From the NCBI RefSeq assembly GCF_002355375.1, contig NZ_AP017312.1, forward strand, positions 3,117,001 through 3,181,000: DNA of 64,000 nucleotides. The letters are read 5' to 3'. The position numbers were made by a program, and so were the translations under genes. Below are positions 49,524 through 58,458 of the stretch, piece after piece (position 1 is the first letter of the stretch; every line of letters begins with the position of its first letter). This stretch comes from Aneurinibacillus soli (GTDB taxonomy: Bacteria > Bacillota > Bacilli > Aneurinibacillales > Aneurinibacillaceae). The notes under the pieces were generated by a model. That model was not told where the DNA came from and did no database searches. It saw only the letters and a list, made by a program, of their open reading frames with translations.

Positions 49524-50162
49524 TTAACCAAGAAGGGACAACATTGCCTCCATCACCCATTGGTATGGCTGATAGATCAGGAACCCGAGTCCCGGCAGGA
49601 AAACGAGTAGCAGAAGCGCAAATGTTCCGTATGGTTCAATTTTATCAAAAAACCGATCAAAGCGATTCGGTAGTAAATAGCGTAAAATTTTTGAGCCATC
49701 AAGCGGAGCGATCGGCAGCATGTTGAACACAAACAGTGCCACATTAATCATAAAACTCCACTTTACTGTTTCTCCTACAAGTCGGGCAGCCCAATCCGGC
49801 CACGCAGCCGTTATATTCGTAGTGGCAAGCACCCACATTACCCCCATGAACAGGAACGCTAGCACCAAATTCATTAACGGTCCCGCAAGCGATACCCAGA
49901 CCACACCGAGACGACGATTTCCTCGGAAATGAAAGGCATTAAACGGCACTGGACGTGCCCAGCCGAACGGTCCAAACAAAATAAGAAGCATTCCGAACGG
50001 ATCGACATGGCTGATCGGATTCAGCGTCAGTCGCCCTTCGTTTTTGGCGGTCGGATCGCCAAGCTTATACGCCACAAATGCGTGGGCCCATTCGTGCACC
50101 GTAAACGCGATCACAAACGCGATAATGCGGAACAAAAGCGTATTCAAATCAAAATTGAACAA
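49524..50162 (-). CDS. Site-2 protease family (M50) membrane protein, 212 aa
   Basis: A short rhomboid-sized zinc intramembrane protease. HEWAHAF (H-E-x-x-H, about 23-29) supplies two metal ligands, and NMLPIAPLDGSKIL (about 146-160; N-x-x-P-x-x-x-x-D-G) supplies the Asp. It has six hydrophobic segments and no PDZ domain, as in the YwhC group. It lies 18 bases upstream of scpA on the same strand, the usual Firmicutes arrangement. Its substrate is not known. Confidence 0.92.
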   Translation of the reverse strand: MFNFDLNTLLFRIIAFVIAFTVHEWAHAFVAYKLGDPTAKNEGRLTLNPISHVDPFGMLLILFGPFGWARPVPFNAFHFRGNRRLGVVWVSLAGPLMNLVLAFLFMGVMWVLATTNITAAWPDWAARLVGETVKWSFMINVALFVFNMLPIAPLDGSKILRYLLPNRFDRFFDKIEPYGTFALLLLVFLPGLGFLIYQPYQWVMEAMLSLLG

Positions 50163-50263
50163 CCCGTTTTCCCCCGTTCCCTAGTAAACTGCACTTCATT
50201 CTATCATACGCCCGCATACCCGGCAATTGTTCTATGAAGATAGAGGGGGGAGAACTACACTAA

Positions 50264-50315
50264 GAAAAAAGAGACCATCTTAGTCGCCACGTTTCAGCTT
50301 CTAAGACAGCCTCTT
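50264..50315 (-). terminator. Repeat-type terminator after ribH
   Basis: On the minus strand GAGGCTGTCTTAG ... CTAAGATGGTCTC then TTTTTTC, with inner GAAACGTGGCGA. It belongs to the family at 18929-18976 and others. Confidence 0.7.
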
Positions 50316-50328
50316 CATCTAATTAATA

Positions 50329-50796
50329 TTATCCAAACGCACGCGTCAGATTCGCCATCTCAATCGCTGCTGTCGCCGCTTCCCAGCCTTTATTACCCGC
50401 TTTCGTTCCCGCACGTTCAATTGCCTGTTCAATCGTATCCGTCGTTAATACACCGAAGATCGTCGGAACGCCAGTGTTCATGCCAACTGCCGCCACTCCT
50501 TTTGCTGCTTCACTGCACACATAGTCAAAATGCGGAGTCGAACCACGAATAACCGTACCAAGTGCGATCACCGCATCATACTTACCGGACTCAGCCATTT
50601 TTTTCACGATAATCGGAAGCTCGAATGCACCTGGCACCCACGCAACGTCTACCGCATCCTCTGCTACATCGTGGCGTTTCAGTGCATCCAATGCCCCACC
50701 GAGCAGCTTGCTTGTAATAAATTCATTAAAACGACCGACTACGATTCCTACTTTTAATCCAGTTCCAACGAGATTTCCTTCATATACGTTTGCCAT
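50329..50796 (-). CDS. ribH: 6,7-dimethyl-8-ribityllumazine synthase, 155 aa
   Basis: Penultimate step of riboflavin synthesis: condenses the pyrimidinedione from RibD with 3,4-dihydroxy-2-butanone 4-phosphate from RibBA. It forms a 60-mer capsid in bacilli. Signatures are [12 protein letters not shown] (18-29), [17 protein letters not shown] (about 53-69), and [21 protein letters not shown] (catalytic His about 89). I take the second ATG (50796), which is 8 bases after GGGGG. Last gene of the rib operon. Confidence 0.96.
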   Translation of the reverse strand: MANVYEGNLVGTGLKVGIVVGRFNEFITSKLLGGALDALKRHDVAEDAVDVAWVPGAFELPIIVKKMAESGKYDAVIALGTVIRGSTPHFDYVCSEAAKGVAAVGMNTGVPTIFGVLTTDTIEQAIERAGTKAGNKGWEAATAAIEMANLTRAFG

Positions 50797-50816
50797 CATA
50801 TATTCCCCCAGTTCGT

Positions 50817-52010
50817 TTATAGATGAAGCAAGTGACCAAGCTTCTGCTGTTTCGTGCGCAAATAACGTTCATTCGCTTCGCCTGCTGGCATCTGAATCGG
50901 TACCCGCTCGACTACCTCAAGTCCGTAGCCTTCAACACCTTTAATTTTGCGCGGATTATTGGTCAGAAGCCGAATCTGCCGGACACCTAAGTCTGCCAAA
51001 ATTTGTGCACCAATTCCATAGTCGCGCAAATCTGCCGGGAATCCGAGCTTCTCGTTCGCTTCGACCGTATCATATCCTTCATCCTGCAGCTGATACGCAC
51101 GCAGCTTGTTAATGAGACCAATCCCGCGCCCCTCCTGCCGCATATATAGCAGAACGCCGCTGCCTTCCGCTTCAATCTGCGCGAGTGCTGTATGAAGCTG
51201 CGGGCCGCAATCACAGCGGAGCGATCCGAATACATCGCCAGTTAGACATTCAGAATGCACGCGCACAAGCGTCGGCGTATCTTCACGAATCTCGCCTTTC
51301 ACAAGTGCGAGATGCTCCTTGCCATCCGCTTCATTCGTATACGCGACCACACGGAATGTCCCATATTCAGACGGAAGCGTCACATCAACTTCCCGCTGAA
51401 CAAGCGTGTCATGACGCATCCGGTAGCGAATCAATTCCGCTATGGTGATCATTTTCAGATCAAGTTCGGCTGCTAATACTGCCAGATCGGGCACACGCGC
51501 CATCGTGCCGTCTTCATTCATGATTTCGCAAATCACCCCTGCCGGATACGCCCCACACAAGCGAGCAAGATCAACCGCCGCTTCTGTATGTCCAGCTCGA
51601 CGCAATACGCCACCTTTGCGAGCCACAAGTGGGAAAATATGGCCTGGACGGCGAAAATCTTCCGCTTTCGTTCCCTTCTGTAGCAGTGCTTGTACGGTAT
51701 GCGCCCGCTCAAACGCCGAGATTCCGGTCGTTGTCGTCACTTCATCCACCGAGACCGTAAAGGCCGTACCATGACGATCTGTATTCTGTCCGACCATCGG
51801 GGCAAGCTCTAACTCTGCCGCCCGCTCTTCCGTGATCGGCACGCATACAAGCCCGCGCCCGTGCGTTACCATAAAATTAATCATTGCCGCATTCGTCTGC
51901 TCGGCAAGCGCGATGAAATCTCCTTCATTCTCCCGGTCTTCATCGTCGACGACAATAACCGGCTTGCCCTGTTTCAAATCGCTAAGCGCCTCTTCAATCG
52001 TATGAAACAT
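50817..52010 (-). CDS. ribBA: Bifunctional 3,4-DHBP synthase / GTP cyclohydrolase II, 397 aa
   Basis: N-terminal RibB domain (about 1-200): [18 protein letters not shown] and [10 protein letters not shown] bind ribulose-5-phosphate and Mg2+. It ends with [15 protein letters not shown]-like residues ([19 protein letters not shown]). C-terminal RibA domain (about 205-397): [21 protein letters not shown], whose three Cys bind zinc, and RQEGRGIGL (in [14 protein letters not shown]). It supplies both precursors of riboflavin. ATG 52010 has GAGGGGG upstream; the open frame further upstream lies in ribE. Confidence 0.97.
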   Translation of the reverse strand: MFHTIEEALSDLKQGKPVIVVDDEDRENEGDFIALAEQTNAAMINFMVTHGRGLVCVPITEERAAELELAPMVGQNTDRHGTAFTVSVDEVTTTTGISAFERAHTVQALLQKGTKAEDFRRPGHIFPLVARKGGVLRRAGHTEAAVDLARLCGAYPAGVICEIMNEDGTMARVPDLAVLAAELDLKMITIAELIRYRMRHDTLVQREVDVTLPSEYGTFRVVAYTNEADGKEHLALVKGEIREDTPTLVRVHSECLTGDVFGSLRCDCGPQLHTALAQIEAEGSGVLLYMRQEGRGIGLINKLRAYQLQDEGYDTVEANEKLGFPADLRDYGIGAQILADLGVRQIRLLTNNPRKIKGVEGYGLEVVERVPIQMPAGEANERYLRTKQQKLGHLLHL

Positions 52011-52024
52011 CCGCTGTTCCCCCT

Positions 52025-52675
52025 CTATAAAAATCCATGCTCCGACAAGAAAGATTCCGTCAGCGTACTCGACTTTTGTTTCTCTTCCCGGAATGTCAAA
52101 AATCGCTCGATATATTTGCCAATCATATCGCACTCCAGATTGACTGCACTTCCGGCTTGCTTATGCATAAGCACCGTTTGCGCAAGCGTATGCGGAATAA
52201 CGGATACCGTAAACGTATCGTCCGTTACCGCCACAACCGTCAGGCTGATGCCATCAATGGCAACGGAGCCTTTCGGGATGATGTAGCGCAAAGCCGCATC
52301 CGGTGCCTGAATCTCAAACAAAACGGCATTGCCGTACGGCTTGCGAGATGCGATCATGCCCGTTCCGTCTACATGCCCGGATACAAAATGCCCGCCAAAC
52401 CGCTCACCTGCCGCAAGCGCCCGCTCCAGGTTCACTGGATCACCCGGCGAAAGTTGACCAAGTCCGGTACGCGCAAGCGTCTCTGGCATGACGTCAGCGG
52501 TGAACGTCTCCCGTGTATATGATGTTACTGTCAGACATACGCCGTTAACCGCAATGCTATCGCCTATTTTTACTCCCTTAAGTACGGTCTGCGCCCGAAT
52601 CGCAAGCACCGCCGCTTCCGGTGCGCGGCGAATACTCGCAAGCGCTCCAACTTCTTCAATTAGTCCTGTAAACAT
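52025..52675 (-). CDS. ribE: Riboflavin synthase alpha subunit, 216 aa
   Basis: Dismutates two lumazines into riboflavin plus the pyrimidinedione. Two homologous lumazine-binding barrels: the first opens with [10 protein letters not shown] and has [12 protein letters not shown] and [10 protein letters not shown]; the second repeats [15 protein letters not shown] 52675, 7-8 bases after AAGGAG, overlaps the ribD 3' end by 16 bases. Confidence 0.96.
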   Translation of the reverse strand: MFTGLIEEVGALASIRRAPEAAVLAIRAQTVLKGVKIGDSIAVNGVCLTVTSYTRETFTADVMPETLARTGLGQLSPGDPVNLERALAAGERFGGHFVSGHVDGTGMIASRKPYGNAVLFEIQAPDAALRYIIPKGSVAIDGISLTVVAVTDDTFTVSVIPHTLAQTVLMHKQAGSAVNLECDMIGKYIERFLTFREEKQKSSTLTESFLSEHGFL

Positions 52676-53775
52676 GGCCGCTCCTTCCACACCGGATACC
52701 CGGAGATTTTTAGATCAACTCCGACCGTCTCCACCTTGAGATCTGCCAGATCAATCGCGTCAGCCATCTGCTCTACTCCGATTCCGCCAAACGGTGTCGG
52801 GGCGAGATGGCCCGCCACAAGCTTCGGAGCTACATACGTAACCAGCTTGTCTACAGCACTTGCTGTCAGAAACGAAGCATTCACCTCGCTGCCGCCCTCG
52901 ACCAGAAGCGAGGTAATTCCTTCCTCCCCAAGTACCCCAAGCATGGTTTCAATATGGACTCGTTGCGTCATCCCAGTCGAAAAAACGCGCACCCCCATCG
53001 CTTCGAGCACCGTCCGCTTCTCCTGACTGGCACGGTCGGTCGTAAACACCCATACCGGCGCTTCCCCGTCTGTCAGCATCCGTGCTGTATCCGGGATACG
53101 AAGTGCTGTATCCAATACAATCCGCACCGGATTGCGGCCTTTTTCCTCCGGCAGTCGAGTCGTCAGCTGCGGATCGTCCGCAATCACCGTGCCCACGCCA
53201 ACAAGAATCGCATCATGCTCATGCCGCATCTGGTGTACATCCAGCCGCGCTGCTTCGCCCGTAATCCAGCGACTGCTTCCGGTCTGTGTCGCTACTTTTC
53301 CATCAAGTGTCATCGCCGTCTTAATCGTCACAAACGGTCTTTTTTTCGTAATATACGTGAAAAATACTTCATTCAACCGCTTCGCCTCTTCCTCACACAC
53401 ACCGCAGGTCACGGAAATACCCGCTTCCCGAAGACGAGCAACTCCTTGACCTGCCACAAGTGGATTCGGATCAGACGATGCAATCACGACAGATGCGACA
53501 CCGCTCGCAATCAACGCATTCGCACACGGCGGGGTACGCCCGTGATGGCTGCACGGCTCCAATGTCACATACGCAGTGGCCCCACGCGCCCTCTCTCCTG
53601 CCATACGGAGTGCTTGCACTTCCGCATGTGCTTCCCCTGCCCGCAAGTGTGCACCCATCCCGACGATTTCTCCACCTTGGACAATCACACAGCCAACAAG
53701 CGGATTCGGGCTCGTCTGTCCACGTGCTGCTTCCGCAAGCGTAAGCGCCAGCTTCATATACGTATCATGCCCCAT
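52660..53775 (-). CDS. ribD: Riboflavin biosynthesis deaminase/reductase RibD, 371 aa
   Basis: N-terminal deaminase (about 1-145) with the zinc motif HAEVQAL (H-A-E) and PCSHHGRTPPC (P-C-x-x-x-x-x-x-P-P-C). C-terminal reductase (about 150-371) with TAMTLDGKVATQTGSSRWITG and SLLVEGGSEVNASFL. It converts the product of GTP cyclohydrolase II in two steps. First gene of the operon, preceded by the FMN riboswitch. GAGGTGAGGGACAG before ATG 53775. Confidence 0.96.
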   Translation of the reverse strand: MGHDTYMKLALTLAEAARGQTSPNPLVGCVIVQGGEIVGMGAHLRAGEAHAEVQALRMAGERARGATAYVTLEPCSHHGRTPPCANALIASGVASVVIASSDPNPLVAGQGVARLREAGISVTCGVCEEEAKRLNEVFFTYITKKRPFVTIKTAMTLDGKVATQTGSSRWITGEAARLDVHQMRHEHDAILVGVGTVIADDPQLTTRLPEEKGRNPVRIVLDTALRIPDTARMLTDGEAPVWVFTTDRASQEKRTVLEAMGVRVFSTGMTQRVHIETMLGVLGEEGITSLLVEGGSEVNASFLTASAVDKLVTYVAPKLVAGHLAPTPFGGIGVEQMADAIDLADLKVETVGVDLKISGYPVWKERPCLQD

Positions 53776-53801
53776 CTGTCCCTCACCTCTTCTGTCAACA
53801 T

Positions 53802-53838
53802 AAAAAAGCCCTGAAGCGACTCACCGCTTTCAGGGCAT
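53802..53838 (-). terminator. FMN-riboswitch expression-platform terminator
   Basis: Minus-strand stem GCCCTGAAAGCGG/TCGCTTCAGGGC followed by TTTTTT, between the FMN aptamer and ribD. Confidence 0.85.
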
Positions 53839-53971
53839 ATTATCAGAAAAAAGATATATCGATATTCAGGTAGCACAAATACAATTGCTGTATCTGATTC
53901 GTTCCCATGCCAAATAAATCTGCACCTATAACGCTAACAGAAAGCAGCAGGTATTGTGCTCAATACCAGAT

Positions 53972-54113
53972 CGATCCTTCTCCCATCCAGACTATACTGT
54001 CGGTCCCGGAATTGCACCAGGTCAGCATTGGTTCAGACGAACCGCAGCTCACGGACTGAAGGGGCATGTCCCCCTATCACCGCCGGTCGGGAATTTCACC
54101 CCGCCCCGAAGGA
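53972..54113 (-). promoter_or_regulatory. FMN riboswitch (RFN element)
   Basis: On the minus strand the element opens with CTTCGGGGCGGGGTGAAATT (54113 leftwards), then CCCGACCGGCGGT, and closes with CAGTATAGTCTGGATGGGAG. These are the diagnostic RFN blocks. When FMN binds, the downstream terminator forms and the rib operon is shut off. Confidence 0.97.
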
Positions 54114-54137
54114 TATTACGTATGAAAATGTAGGTTT

Positions 54138-54166
54138 AGTATAAATCAAGAGACTGCGTCTGTCTA
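54138..54166 (-). promoter_or_regulatory. SigmaA promoter of the rib operon
   Basis: Minus strand TAGACA (54166-54161), 17-base spacer, TATACT (54143-54138). It is placed to start transcription about 15-20 bases before the riboswitch. Confidence 0.7.
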
Positions 54167-54208
54167 CTTAAAAGTTAGAAAAGAATAATAACTCCAAGAC
54201 AAAACAAA

Positions 54209-54250
54209 GACTGTGTTAGTTATCATTGTACGACAACTAACACAGTCTTT
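54209..54250 (-). terminator. ppiB terminator
   Basis: Perfect 12-bp stem ACTGTGTTAGTT/AACTAACACAGT, followed on the minus strand by CTTTGTTTTG. Confidence 0.8.
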
Positions 54251-54257
54251 TGCGGCA

Positions 54258-54695
54258 TTATTCTTCGATTACTTTAACTTCTTTCATTGCGTCACCCTGT
54301 TTGATCGCATCTACATAATCCATGCCTTCGACAATTTTACCGAATACAGTGTGAATGCCGTCAAGGTGTGGGAACGCATCATATGTGATGTAGAACTGAC
54401 TTCCGCCTGTATCTTTACCAGCATGTGCCATAGCCAGAACGCCACGCTCATGCTTGTGCGGGTTGCCTGCTGTTTCGCATTTGATTGTGTAACCAGGGCC
54501 GCCTGTCCCTGTTCCTTGCGGGCAGCCGCCCTGTGCTACGAAGCCCGGGATGACACGGTGGAATGTCAGGCCGTTGTAGAAGCCTTCGTTTGCAAGTTTT
54601 TCGAAGTTAGCTACTGTGCCCGGCGCTTCTCCATCGTGCAGAAGAACTTTTACCTGGCCGCCTTTTTCAAGATCAATAACAGCATATTTACTCAT
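54258..54695 (-). CDS. ppiB: Cytosolic peptidyl-prolyl cis-trans isomerase (cyclophilin), 145 aa
   Basis: Single-domain cyclophilin without a signal sequence, so it acts in the cytoplasm on proline peptide bonds. It contains [41 protein letters not shown] and [16 protein letters not shown], with the family's catalytic Arg and Gln. Length equals B. subtilis PpiB (143). ATG 54695 follows GAAAGGGG. It lies upstream of the rib operon as in B. subtilis. Confidence 0.95.
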   Translation of the reverse strand: MSKYAVIDLEKGGQVKVLLHDGEAPGTVANFEKLANEGFYNGLTFHRVIPGFVAQGGCPQGTGTGGPGYTIKCETAGNPHKHERGVLAMAHAGKDTGGSQFYITYDAFPHLDGIHTVFGKIVEGMDYVDAIKQGDAMKEVKVIEE

Positions 54696-54780
54696 ATGTA
54701 AGTACCCCTTTCAGTAAATCAAGTATGTATAGTTATACCTCTCGATTATACGCTATACACAGAGAAAAAGAAAATGTCTG

Positions 54781-55152
54781 CTAGTTCTCTCTGATGAAAA
54801 ACAGGTGCGCCGGGCAGCGGCAGTCAGAAGAACCGAATCTTCGCACCGGAATCTCCCCCTTTGCTTCTTCCATGAGCCGGGCAAGCAGTCCGCATTCGCC
54901 TTCCGCACCAGGATACGTCTGCACGTCGACAATGTCCATATACGGACGCACATAATCAAAATGCCAGCGCATCATTTTCTCCATCCGCATATGCCGCTCT
55001 ACCCTGGCTCGAATATTCCGTTTCGCGCTCCCGACATATACGTATAGTCCGCGCATGAACAGAAATGTCCCCAGCTTTCCGACCGTAATCTCTGTATCAT
55101 CCCGCAAATACGCTTTAATATAATACAGCGTATGCTGCTCATCGATTCTCAC
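54781..55152 (-). CDS. DUF123 / GIY-YIG-like nuclease-fold protein, 123 aa
   Basis: A small cytoplasmic protein of the DUF123 type, a variant of the GIY-YIG fold sometimes fused to endonuclease III in archaea. GTFLFMRGLYVYVGSAKRNIRARVERHMR (about 30-58) carries the G-x-Y-x-Y-x-G core, followed by MRWHFDYVRPY. The C-terminus has ECGLLARLM and FGSSDCRCPAHLF (C-x-C). I start at GTG 55152, 7 bases after AAGGAG; upstream ATGs overlap the SD. Its nuclease activity is unproven. Confidence 0.82.
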   Translation of the reverse strand: MRIDEQHTLYYIKAYLRDDTEITVGKLGTFLFMRGLYVYVGSAKRNIRARVERHMRMEKMMRWHFDYVRPYMDIVDVQTYPGAEGECGLLARLMEEAKGEIPVRRFGSSDCRCPAHLFFIREN

Positions 55153-55317
55153 ATTCATTCTCCTTACCATCCTTTTGCCTAATATAATGAAAATATTACA
55201 TAAAATTAACTGTAAGTACACATAAAAATCCCTAATTATTCATTAATATAGTAACTATTATTATAAGCCCATTTGCCTGTATGTTACTGTTATTATACTG
55301 GAGGAGTGTACGTAAGG

Positions 55318-56997
55318 ATGAGAATCAAGACAAAGCTTATTGTCGGCATTAGCATGCTGTTTATTTTCAGTGTAAGTATGGGGATTCTTGCGGTTATAGA
55401 AAACAAAAAAACGCAAGTCTCGTACAACAATGTTTTGAAAAACAGGGAAGATGTACGGTATTACTTGAAAAACATCCAATATAGAATTGTAGGTATTTCT
55501 AATGATGAACGGGCGTATTTACTTACAGGGGATAACCAGTTCAAAGATGAGACCGAAAAAAAGATAACGGATATAAAAGAATATCTATCGATTATTAAAG
55601 GACGAGGGTTAAACCCAGATGAACGTGAAGCCATCAGTAACCTGGAAAACGGAATCCATGCTTTTCTAGCAGTAAGTACTGTAGTAAAAAACACGTATGA
55701 AAAAGATAAACATAAAGCCCTTCAACTTCATCTTACCGATGAACGAGATGTGCGAAAGAAAACGATGGATCCGACTATTAACAAAGCAGTCGAATTAATA
55801 GACAAGCATACCGCCATGGATCTAGACAAAATAAATAAAAGTAATTTTGTAACGAATGCCATTTTGCGGACTCTTGTTCCCGTATCTGTAATTTTTGGTC
55901 TGATTGTGATGATTCTTTTACTACGTTCGATTAAACCTCTTGAATTGTTACAAAATGAATTTAAAGCGATCGCCAATGGGGATTTAACGCAACCTCTCGA
56001 CATAAAATCAAAAGATGAAATTGGCGAATTATCCAGGTCAGTCAATGCAATGATTGAAAATTTGCGTTCTGCCATTTCGACCATTAACAACTCTTCCCAT
56101 CAAGTATCAGCTGCGGCAGAGGAGCTGTTGACAAGTTCCGAACATACCCATCAGGCGACCGAACACATTACGATAACGATTGAGGAGTTAGCATCAGGTA
56201 CGGATAAACAGGTACAAAGTGTAGAAGAAACATCCCAAATAGTCGATGAGATGTCTAGTCGTGTGCAACAAATTTCGATTCGCACCCAAGATGTTTCTAC
56301 TACTGCCACCCATGCTCTCGAAAAGGCGATGGAAGGAAATCAGGCGATACAAACGACGATTCAACAAATGAATTCCATAAGCGAAACAGTGGAAGGTTTC
56401 ACACAAAAGATCAAGGAATTAGGCGAACGTTCAAATGAAATCGGGGAAATTGTCGAGGTGATCACAAGCATCGCAGGTCAAACGAACCTGCTCGCTCTAA
56501 ATGCTGCGATTGAAGCGGCACGAGCAGGGGAGCAGGGAAAAGGGTTTGCGGTAGTGGCGGATGAAGTTCGTAAATTGGCAGAGCAATCAGCCCAATCTTC
56601 TGAACAGATTGCCAGGTTAATCACAGGCATCCAGGTAGATACAAATGCAGCAGTTATCTCTACAGAAAATGTAACAAAAGAAGTGGAAGAGGGAATTCAT
56701 GTTGTCCATATAACCGGGGAGTATTTCAAGCAAATCGAAAATGAAATTGACCAGGTTGCAAATCAAATCAAGGACGTTTCAGATTCGGTTCGTCAAATAT
56801 CGCTTGGTACCGATCAGGTTGTTTACTCCATAAATACGGTTACGGGAGTGGCAGAGGTAGCAGCTTCCAGAACACAAAGTGTATCTGCCGCTACTAAGGA
56901 GCAATTTGTCTCGATAGACGATATTATTTCGGCCGCCACGTCTCTTTCTAAGATGTCAGAAAACTTACAAACGTTGATTGAGCGGTTCAAGGTTTAA
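55318..56997 (+). CDS. Methyl-accepting chemotaxis protein, 559 aa
   Basis: A transmembrane chemoreceptor. TM1 is about 7-27. A periplasm-facing four-helix bundle sensor of about 160 residues follows, with a conserved [13 protein letters not shown] motif. Then come TM2 (about 182-203), HAMP ([20 protein letters not shown]) and a long cytoplasmic coiled coil whose signalling tip is [20 protein letters not shown], ending in [20 protein letters not shown]. It signals through CheA/CheW. ATG 55318 has GGAGGAG upstream. It lacks a C-terminal pentapeptide for CheR. Ligand unknown. Confidence 0.94.
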   Translation: MRIKTKLIVGISMLFIFSVSMGILAVIENKKTQVSYNNVLKNREDVRYYLKNIQYRIVGISNDERAYLLTGDNQFKDETEKKITDIKEYLSIIKGRGLNPDEREAISNLENGIHAFLAVSTVVKNTYEKDKHKALQLHLTDERDVRKKTMDPTINKAVELIDKHTAMDLDKINKSNFVTNAILRTLVPVSVIFGLIVMILLLRSIKPLELLQNEFKAIANGDLTQPLDIKSKDEIGELSRSVNAMIENLRSAISTINNSSHQVSAAAEELLTSSEHTHQATEHITITIEELASGTDKQVQSVEETSQIVDEMSSRVQQISIRTQDVSTTATHALEKAMEGNQAIQTTIQQMNSISETVEGFTQKIKELGERSNEIGEIVEVITSIAGQTNLLALNAAIEAARAGEQGKGFAVVADEVRKLAEQSAQSSEQIARLITGIQVDTNAAVISTENVTKEVEEGIHVVHITGEYFKQIENEIDQVANQIKDVSDSVRQISLGTDQVVYSINTVTGVAEVAASRTQSVSAATKEQFVSIDDIISAATSLSKMSENLQTLIERFKV

Positions 56998-57010
56998 GCA
57001 GAAAATAAGA

Positions 57011-57047
57011 AAAGGTACATGGTGCATTTGCTCCATGTACCTTTTCC
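57011..57047 (+). terminator. Terminator after the chemoreceptor gene
   Basis: AAAAGGTACATGG/CCATGTACCTTTT around a TGCATTTGCT loop. Confidence 0.85.
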
Positions 57048-57208
57048 ATTCCTTTGACTCTTTTGGATACACGAGGAATATTTGGATTACCTACCAGTAT
57101 AGCAGGACAAAAATGATCGGAAGTACAGTAGACAGCTTTTTTCATGTACACAGTATAAAACAACCTCGCAAAATCAAGGGATTTGTCCTTTTCTTAGGAA
57201 TGTATCTT

Positions 57209-58432
57209 TTATTTTTTACGGCGTAACAATAATTCGAGTTCCTCGAAGGTTTCTACTGTTTGTGCTAGTTCCCATATTTTATCTAAGTTACCGAATCCTC
57301 TTAGGACATACTGGTTCCACAAACGCATTTGTTGGGGCTGTGTCATTCCTAATCGTTCCCATAATTTGTCCTTTAGCATACTGTAATCCATCTTCTTCGG
57401 AACATCACAAATAACCTCAACCTGTTCTAATTCTTCCGCCTGTGATGCAGCAACTGCCTGCATGCCCTCTTCAAATTCCTCTTTCCTTCGATGAAAAGCC
57501 TGTACAAACTCTCTCCTCAATCTTTCTTCTTCCACTGCATCACTTAACACAATTTCCTCTTTGACAAGCAATGCTGTGGAAAGACTCATTCTATATCCCT
57601 TATTTAAAGCAAAGGCACGGAAAGGGTGTGTCTTTTCATCTAAAATAAAACGATGGACTGAAAACTCAATTCGCTCATCCGTTGAATACACGTAATATAA
57701 GCTTCTAACTTCAAGCGAAATATTTACGCTTTTTTTGTGGTAACCAAAAATATCGAATAAAGAATGGTCACTCTGTAAGCCGCTTAATAGCTCTTTCCAC
57801 TTTTTGTCCTCGGTCGTTTCTGTGCATAAATCAACTTCAGCCTCCCAAAGATGTAAGACATGGCGTTTCATATCGAGAGTCATTTCCATTTCTTCAACAA
57901 ACCAGATAGTTTCTAGCCCTTTATCTTTAAAATACTGATTTCGCTTCTGAATAAGCTTAACTAATCCTGCATCCTTATTGGCACTAACATTTGTCAAAAT
58001 AGAAATCGCACTTTCTTCTCCCTTATATCGAACCAGAATATCAGGGTAGTGCTTCCACTTCTCTTCTGCTTTAGCTTCTACGCCGTATTCAACATTTAAC
58101 CCTTCCTTAATTCGTTCCTGCGTTTTTAGCTCATTGTAAATAACATCTTTAATAATAGAGTGTTTTTCAGATTCGCGTGTTGTTTGTTGATTATATGTAT
58201 CATGTGCTTGAGAAAGCATACAAGCTTTGCCCGATAAATGAAAAAAATGTGTTTTCCTTTTCTCACTCTCTCTTGCTTTTAGTCTGAGAAACTCTTTGCA
58301 AAACGGGCAGGTTAATGCTCCTTTTTCCCCAAGTTTTTTTAATTTCTCTAATGCTGTTTTTCTGTCATATCCAGATTCCGCTATATATTCTTCGATGTAT
58401 AAGGTACCTCCTTCATAAGCAGTGAATTGCAT
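57209..58432 (-). CDS. CoiA-like putative nuclease, 407 aa (fourth gene of the TerB/helicase operon)
   Basis: The N-terminal third resembles competence protein CoiA-like proteins: LTCPFCKEFLRLKARESEKRKTHFFHLSGKACM (C-P-x-C at 42-45, then H-F-x-H and a Cys, a likely zinc-binding module), followed by a PD-(D/E)xK-like core (HSIIKDVIYNEL; KHYPDILVRYKGEESAISIL, with the Asp near 131 and Glu/Ser near 140). The C-terminal half is helical and rich in charged residues. ATG 58432 lies 6 bases after GAGGTG. It is 26 bases downstream of the helicase stop, so it is part of the same operon. The nuclease activity is inferred. Confidence 0.7.
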   Translation of the reverse strand: MQFTAYEGGTLYIEEYIAESGYDRKTALEKLKKLGEKGALTCPFCKEFLRLKARESEKRKTHFFHLSGKACMLSQAHDTYNQQTTRESEKHSIIKDVIYNELKTQERIKEGLNVEYGVEAKAEEKWKHYPDILVRYKGEESAISILTNVSANKDAGLVKLIQKRNQYFKDKGLETIWFVEEMEMTLDMKRHVLHLWEAEVDLCTETTEDKKWKELLSGLQSDHSLFDIFGYHKKSVNISLEVRSLYYVYSTDERIEFSVHRFILDEKTHPFRAFALNKGYRMSLSTALLVKEEIVLSDAVEEERLRREFVQAFHRRKEEFEEGMQAVAASQAEELEQVEVICDVPKKMDYSMLKDKLWERLGMTQPQQMRLWNQYVLRGFGNLDKIWELAQTVETFEELELLLRRKK

Positions 58433-58458
58433 GATATTCACCTCATTAGCTTATTTTT

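Noticed and set aside
52807-53814. A 335-codon plus-strand open frame opposite ribD
   Set aside because: Antisense shadow of a strongly conserved gene, with no SD and His/Arg/Cys-rich low-quality sequence.
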